The notes under the pieces: generated by a model
Seen by the model: only the letters and a program-made list of their open reading frames with translations
The model's database searches: none
Told to the model about the DNA's origin: nothing
Program-made: the position numbers and the translations under genes
DNA from: a virus
Virus record (IMG/VR): IMGVR_UViG_3300046002_005924
Coordinates: 1 to 37,321 of that record
Direction: 5' to 3' (one strand)
DNA length: 37,321 nucleotides
Shown here: one piece after another, positions 34,611 through 37,321 of the stretch
Position numbering within the stretch: position 1 is the first letter of the stretch
Layout: the number at the start of each line of letters is the position of its first letter

Positions 34611-35099
34611 ATGCCGACTCAAAATACAGATAGCGCGAATGAATATAACAAAAGCGATATTACTTCCAGTAATCGCTTTGGTACTACGACGCGTAATGGC
34701 ACCCGTACAAGCAATTCTACCGGAACAAAAACCGGGAATCGTACAAGCAATTCTACCGGAACAAAAACCGGAACGGGAACACGCACTTCCACCGGAACAA
34801 AAACTGGAACCGGAACGCGTAACACTACTGGGTCAAAAACTGGAACTGGAACGCGCAATACTACCGCGACCAAAACCGGGAATGGAACCGTTGCTAATAC
34901 TAGCAGCAAAACGGGAACATCTAATCGAGATTCTACTAAAACAGGCACAAACAACAGCACATCAGTGACGACCCGCGACCTGGCTGAAACCAGTGGAAGC
35001 GAAAAAACTAGCACAGCAAGAGCGAACATTGCCATGCAGATTCAATTCGCGGTTAAGATTAAAGACATTATCCCAACTTTACCGGGATCAACCTGCTAA
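34611..35099 (+). CDS. Basic 12-residue-repeat protein
   Basis: A 162-residue protein directly after the acidic repeat protein, in the same frame and separated by one stop and one codon. Residues about 31-102 repeat with a 12-residue period: K at 40, 52, 64, 76, 88 and 100, each in a (T/S)-K-T-G context, with R six or eight residues before. The unit T-R-N-T-T-G-S-K-T-G-T-G aligns with T-D-T-D-T-T-T-E-T-G-T-N of the neighbour at T1, T5, T9, G10 and T11, with D2 to R and E8 to K. The C-terminus has AMQIQFAVKIKD, which recalls VIQFSVIVVK of the neighbour. No family is known; binding to the acidic partner is inference. Confidence 0.7.
   Translation: MPTQNTDSANEYNKSDITSSNRFGTTTRNGTRTSNSTGTKTGNRTSNSTGTKTGTGTRTSTGTKTGTGTRNTTGSKTGTGTRNTTATKTGNGTVANTSSKTGTSNRDSTKTGTNNSTSVTTRDLAETSGSEKTSTARANIAMQIQFAVKIKDIIPTLPGSTC
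34701..34916 (+). repeat. Six 36-nt tandem units, basic
   Basis: Period 36 nt; each unit contains ACAAAAACCGG-like sequence encoding TKTG. The six lysine anchors are exactly 12 codons apart. The first two units also share the segment CGTACAAGCAATTCTACCGG, indicating recent duplication. Confidence 0.8.
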
Positions 35100-35104
35100 T
35101 TACC

Positions 35105-37321
35105 ATGATACCCCTTACTCAAAAAATTGGAGACAACAAGACTTATCGGATCCCGCTTATATGGGAGGGGCGGCCGTTTCGAGCCACAGATGAATGGTTG
35201 CTGACTTTTACTTTAAAAGCTGATCCTGACACTGATTCCGACGAAGACGCGTTGATCCAGAAAATAACTGGCGCTGGAATCTTGAACGCGTTTAACGACG
35301 CATTGGTATCAATTGTTCCGATTGATACTCGCGGTGACGCCGAGGCCGATCCCGTTGTTGTTGGTATTGACCCAGGATCATATTATTGGGGAATTCTTGC
35401 TCAAAATGCAGATACCGGGGAGCGTAGGCACGTCCAAGTAGGCAAATTAAAACTGGAGCAGGCCGTTACTAGGGACGATGAAACAGTCATTCCGATCTAC
35501 ACGACCAATCCTCCGGCCTACCCTATCAGCGGAAATGTGCGCTATGATGAAGAACAAACGCTTACCGATCCTCAAAAAACCCAAGCAAAAGAGAACATAG
35601 GCATACCCATTGACAATTTCACGGCCGTAGCAGCTCCGACAATAAATGACGACGTAACGGAAGGGTATAGCCGAGGATCTAAATGGTATGACTCAGTTGG
35701 ACAGGAAGCCTACCTCTGCGTCAATGCGACAAACGGAGCGGCAGTCTGGATAAAGACAACCCTAACGGCAGACGAACTCGGCAGTGCGGCCTTTACAGAT
35801 TCGACCGACTACGCGACCTCAGCGCAAGGAGACTTGGCTGATAGCGCGGTACAGCCCGAAGATCTTGCTGAAGTAGCTACCAGCGGTGATTACGATGACC
35901 TTAACAACTTGCCAATTCTAGGAACTGCGGCTGCCGAAGACGTAGAAGCCTTTGCTACTGCCGCGCAAGGAGATCTTGCTGACACTTCCTTGCAACCAGT
36001 CGCGGTCGATTATCGCGGAGAATACAACAACGGCGATGGCACGTATGCGGTTGGTTCCGTTGTTCTATATGAAGATTTACTTTACATTAAAATCAGCAAT
36101 CCCGGCAATCCCGGCTATCCACCATACGGAGCAGACTGGGAATTATTTGAGCCCTTGATTGGTTCCCCCGCCTATGATCTTTGGGTTCAGACTTCTTTCG
36201 CGGCTCTGCAAGGTGGGGGTGACTTCCTTCCCCTTGCTGGCGGCACAATGGATGACAATGCAACAATCGGCTGGGATAATGGCTCAGCAATCCGAGAAGC
36301 AGGAGAACAAGGGTTGGAGATTGAATGCTCTGTTGGCTACCGCTGGCAGTGGGTTGCTGGCAGAATGATCCTGCGGCAAGTCAACAGCGGTCAGATTTTG
36401 AGGATTCTTGCAATCGACGAAATCAACCCAGCTTCAACAGATGACATAACCCAAGGTTTTGTCCCCGGAACTCGTTGGGAAACCGTTGACGGCACAATCT
36501 ACATTTGCACGGACGCTACCGAGGACGCCGCCGTTTGGAGACGTGGATACAATGGAAATTCTTCAGTCACTACTTGGCATTACAGGGCTGAAACGGGAAT
36601 AATTACTGGTAATCCTACTTCGGGGAGACTCATTTGGGACAATGCGACTCAGGTTGACGCGACCAGCATTAACGTATCACACAAGGATCAAGACAATGAC
36701 GACATTGAATTTTTCTTAGGCTTCATTCAAGAAGGACAGCAACTGTTCTTGCAAGATCGTGACGATTCTCAGAATTTCCAGCTATGGTCTGTTTCTGGAA
36801 CACCGACTTTGACCGACGGTGGAACCGCAAATGCCTACTTTACGTTTCCCGTCACCCTTGTAGATTCTGGCGGAACTGGAACTACTGGTTTCGCTGACAA
36901 TCACCAGCTACTGTTCGGCACGACACAGGCACTGGCTCTTCACGCGCCGACTCACGCAATCGGCGGAAGCGACCCGCTCACTCCTGCTGATATTGGTGCT
37001 TTGCCTCTTGCTGGGGGTACAATGGACGCAGGTGCGGACATCAATTTTGCTAATGGTTCACGACTCAGAGAAGGACTAACTGACGCTGGCAACGGTGGCG
37101 CAGGTGGTATCGCTATGGTCTGCTCCCTTGACTATGAGTTCAAGTGGGAAGCAGGACGACTCTATGTAATGGGTCAAGACGGCTTCACCATTCGCACTGA
37201 GATGTTCGGCTTCACGGCAGTTCCAACTACCACCGATGATGCTGCCAAAGGATACATCATAGGATCACGCCGTATTCTTGATGACGGCACAGTCTATGTT
37301 TGCACGGACGCGACAACAAGT
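35105..37321 (+). CDS. Tail fibre protein (runs off the window)
   Basis: Open from ATG 35105 to the last base (739 codons so far), no stop. N-terminal ~135 residues resemble baseplate/fibre attachment domains (GDNKTYRIPLIWEGRPF). Next come VRYDEEQTLTDPQKTQAKEN and two short ATSAQGDLADSAVQP / ATAAQGDLADTSLQP repeats, both common in phage fibres. A segment at about 301-348 (DYRGEYNNGDGTYAVGSVVL, LLYIK, ADWELF) looks like a small carbohydrate-binding (CBM5/12-like) module. A module of ~105 residues occurs twice: LPLAGGTMDDNA (36227-36538) and LPLAGGTMDAGA (37001 to the edge), each ending GT-x-Y-x-CTDAT. HAPTHAIGGSDPLTPADIGA is the known fibre collar motif. It probably binds the host surface. Confidence 0.85.
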   Translation, partial: MIPLTQKIGDNKTYRIPLIWEGRPFRATDEWLLTFTLKADPDTDSDEDALIQKITGAGILNAFNDALVSIVPIDTRGDAEADPVVVGIDPGSYYWGILAQNADTGERRHVQVGKLKLEQAVTRDDETVIPIYTTNPPAYPISGNVRYDEEQTLTDPQKTQAKENIGIPIDNFTAVAAPTINDDVTEGYSRGSKWYDSVGQEAYLCVNATNGAAVWIKTTLTADELGSAAFTDSTDYATSAQGDLADSAVQPEDLAEVATSGDYDDLNNLPILGTAAAEDVEAFATAAQGDLADTSLQPVAVDYRGEYNNGDGTYAVGSVVLYEDLLYIKISNPGNPGYPPYGADWELFEPLIGSPAYDLWVQTSFAALQGGGDFLPLAGGTMDDNATIGWDNGSAIREAGEQGLEIECSVGYRWQWVAGRMILRQVNSGQILRILAIDEINPASTDDITQGFVPGTRWETVDGTIYICTDATEDAAVWRRGYNGNSSVTTWHYRAETGIITGNPTSGRLIWDNATQVDATSINVSHKDQDNDDIEFFLGFIQEGQQLFLQDRDDSQNFQLWSVSGTPTLTDGGTANAYFTFPVTLVDSGGTGTTGFADNHQLLFGTTQALALHAPTHAIGGSDPLTPADIGALPLAGGTMDAGADINFANGSRLREGLTDAGNGGAGGIAMVCSLDYEFKWEAGRLYVMGQDGFTIRTEMFGFTAVPTTTDDAAKGYIIGSRRILDDGTVYVCTDATTS
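36227..37321 (+). repeat. Duplicated fibre module
   Basis: Two copies (36227-36538 and 37001-37321, second cut by the edge) share LPLAGGTMD, NGS-x-(I/L)-REA/G, (Y)-x-W-x-AGR, P-x-(S/T)TDD, and GT-x-Y-(I/V)-CTDAT. A shorter relative of the last part (SRGSKWYDSVGQEAYLCVNA, near 35669) lies in the first third of the fibre, so the module may have spread within the gene. Confidence 0.7.

Noticed and set aside
34332-34916. CRISPR-like array
   Set aside because: The 36-nt period is continuous coding repeat with no unique spacers.

Overview
The window is a stretch of a tailed double-stranded DNA phage or prophage genome covering DNA packaging and virion structure. It holds a phage-type large terminase (terL), a portal-like protein, an acidic scaffold-like protein, a capsid-like protein, two head-tail adaptor-like proteins and a modular tail fibre that runs off the right edge. 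No integrase, replication, lysis or tRNA gene is visible. No separate tape-measure gene is seen, and adaptor-like proteins lead straight to a fibre, so a short-tailed (podovirus-like) particle is the best guess, by inference only. The host cannot be named. Base composition looks close to half G+C, and most genes start without a Shine-Dalgarno motif, behind A/C-rich leaders. This suggests a host that uses Shine-Dalgarno signals little, such as Bacteroidota or some Verrucomicrobiota.

Layout. 1-2226: the tail of an upstream gene, an HTH-methyltransferase-like protein, a Lys/Ala-rich protein that may be the small terminase, and an unknown conserved-looking protein. 2227-2402: a noncoding gap with inverted repeats. 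2403-6133: terL, then two disordered proteins. 6158-24124: one 17,967-nt gene for a 5,988-residue polyvalent protein, 48% of the window. 24137-26652: portal and a small overlapping gene. 26660-28628: three genes on the minus strand. 28684-33135 and on to 34022: scaffold, capsid, a strong terminator, two small structural genes and two adaptor-like proteins. 34026-35099: two adjacent proteins with 12-residue repeats whose charges are mirrored. 35105-37321: tail fibre, incomplete.

How it fits together. TerL and the small-terminase candidate would package DNA through the portal into a shell built from the capsid and scaffold proteins. The adaptors would close the head and carry the tail and fibre. 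The giant protein combines a hydrophobic segment, a degenerate metallopeptidase-like patch, a ParB/DdrB-like nuclease fold, an N6-adenine methyltransferase-like domain, a SNF2-type helicase, a domain marked by EEIQSD and GMKGFYD, and a C-terminal domain typical of large polyvalent proteins. Such proteins (described by Iyer, Burroughs and Aravind as polyvalent proteins; P1 DarB is a relative) are thought to be packaged and delivered with the DNA to protect it in the new host. Its position between terL and portal fits a virion-borne protein.

Most notable points: the giant gene; the charge-mirrored repeat pair; a TTGAC-N6-TTAAG element at exactly the same distance from two start codons; the minus-strand island inside the structural operon; and the structured gap before terL.
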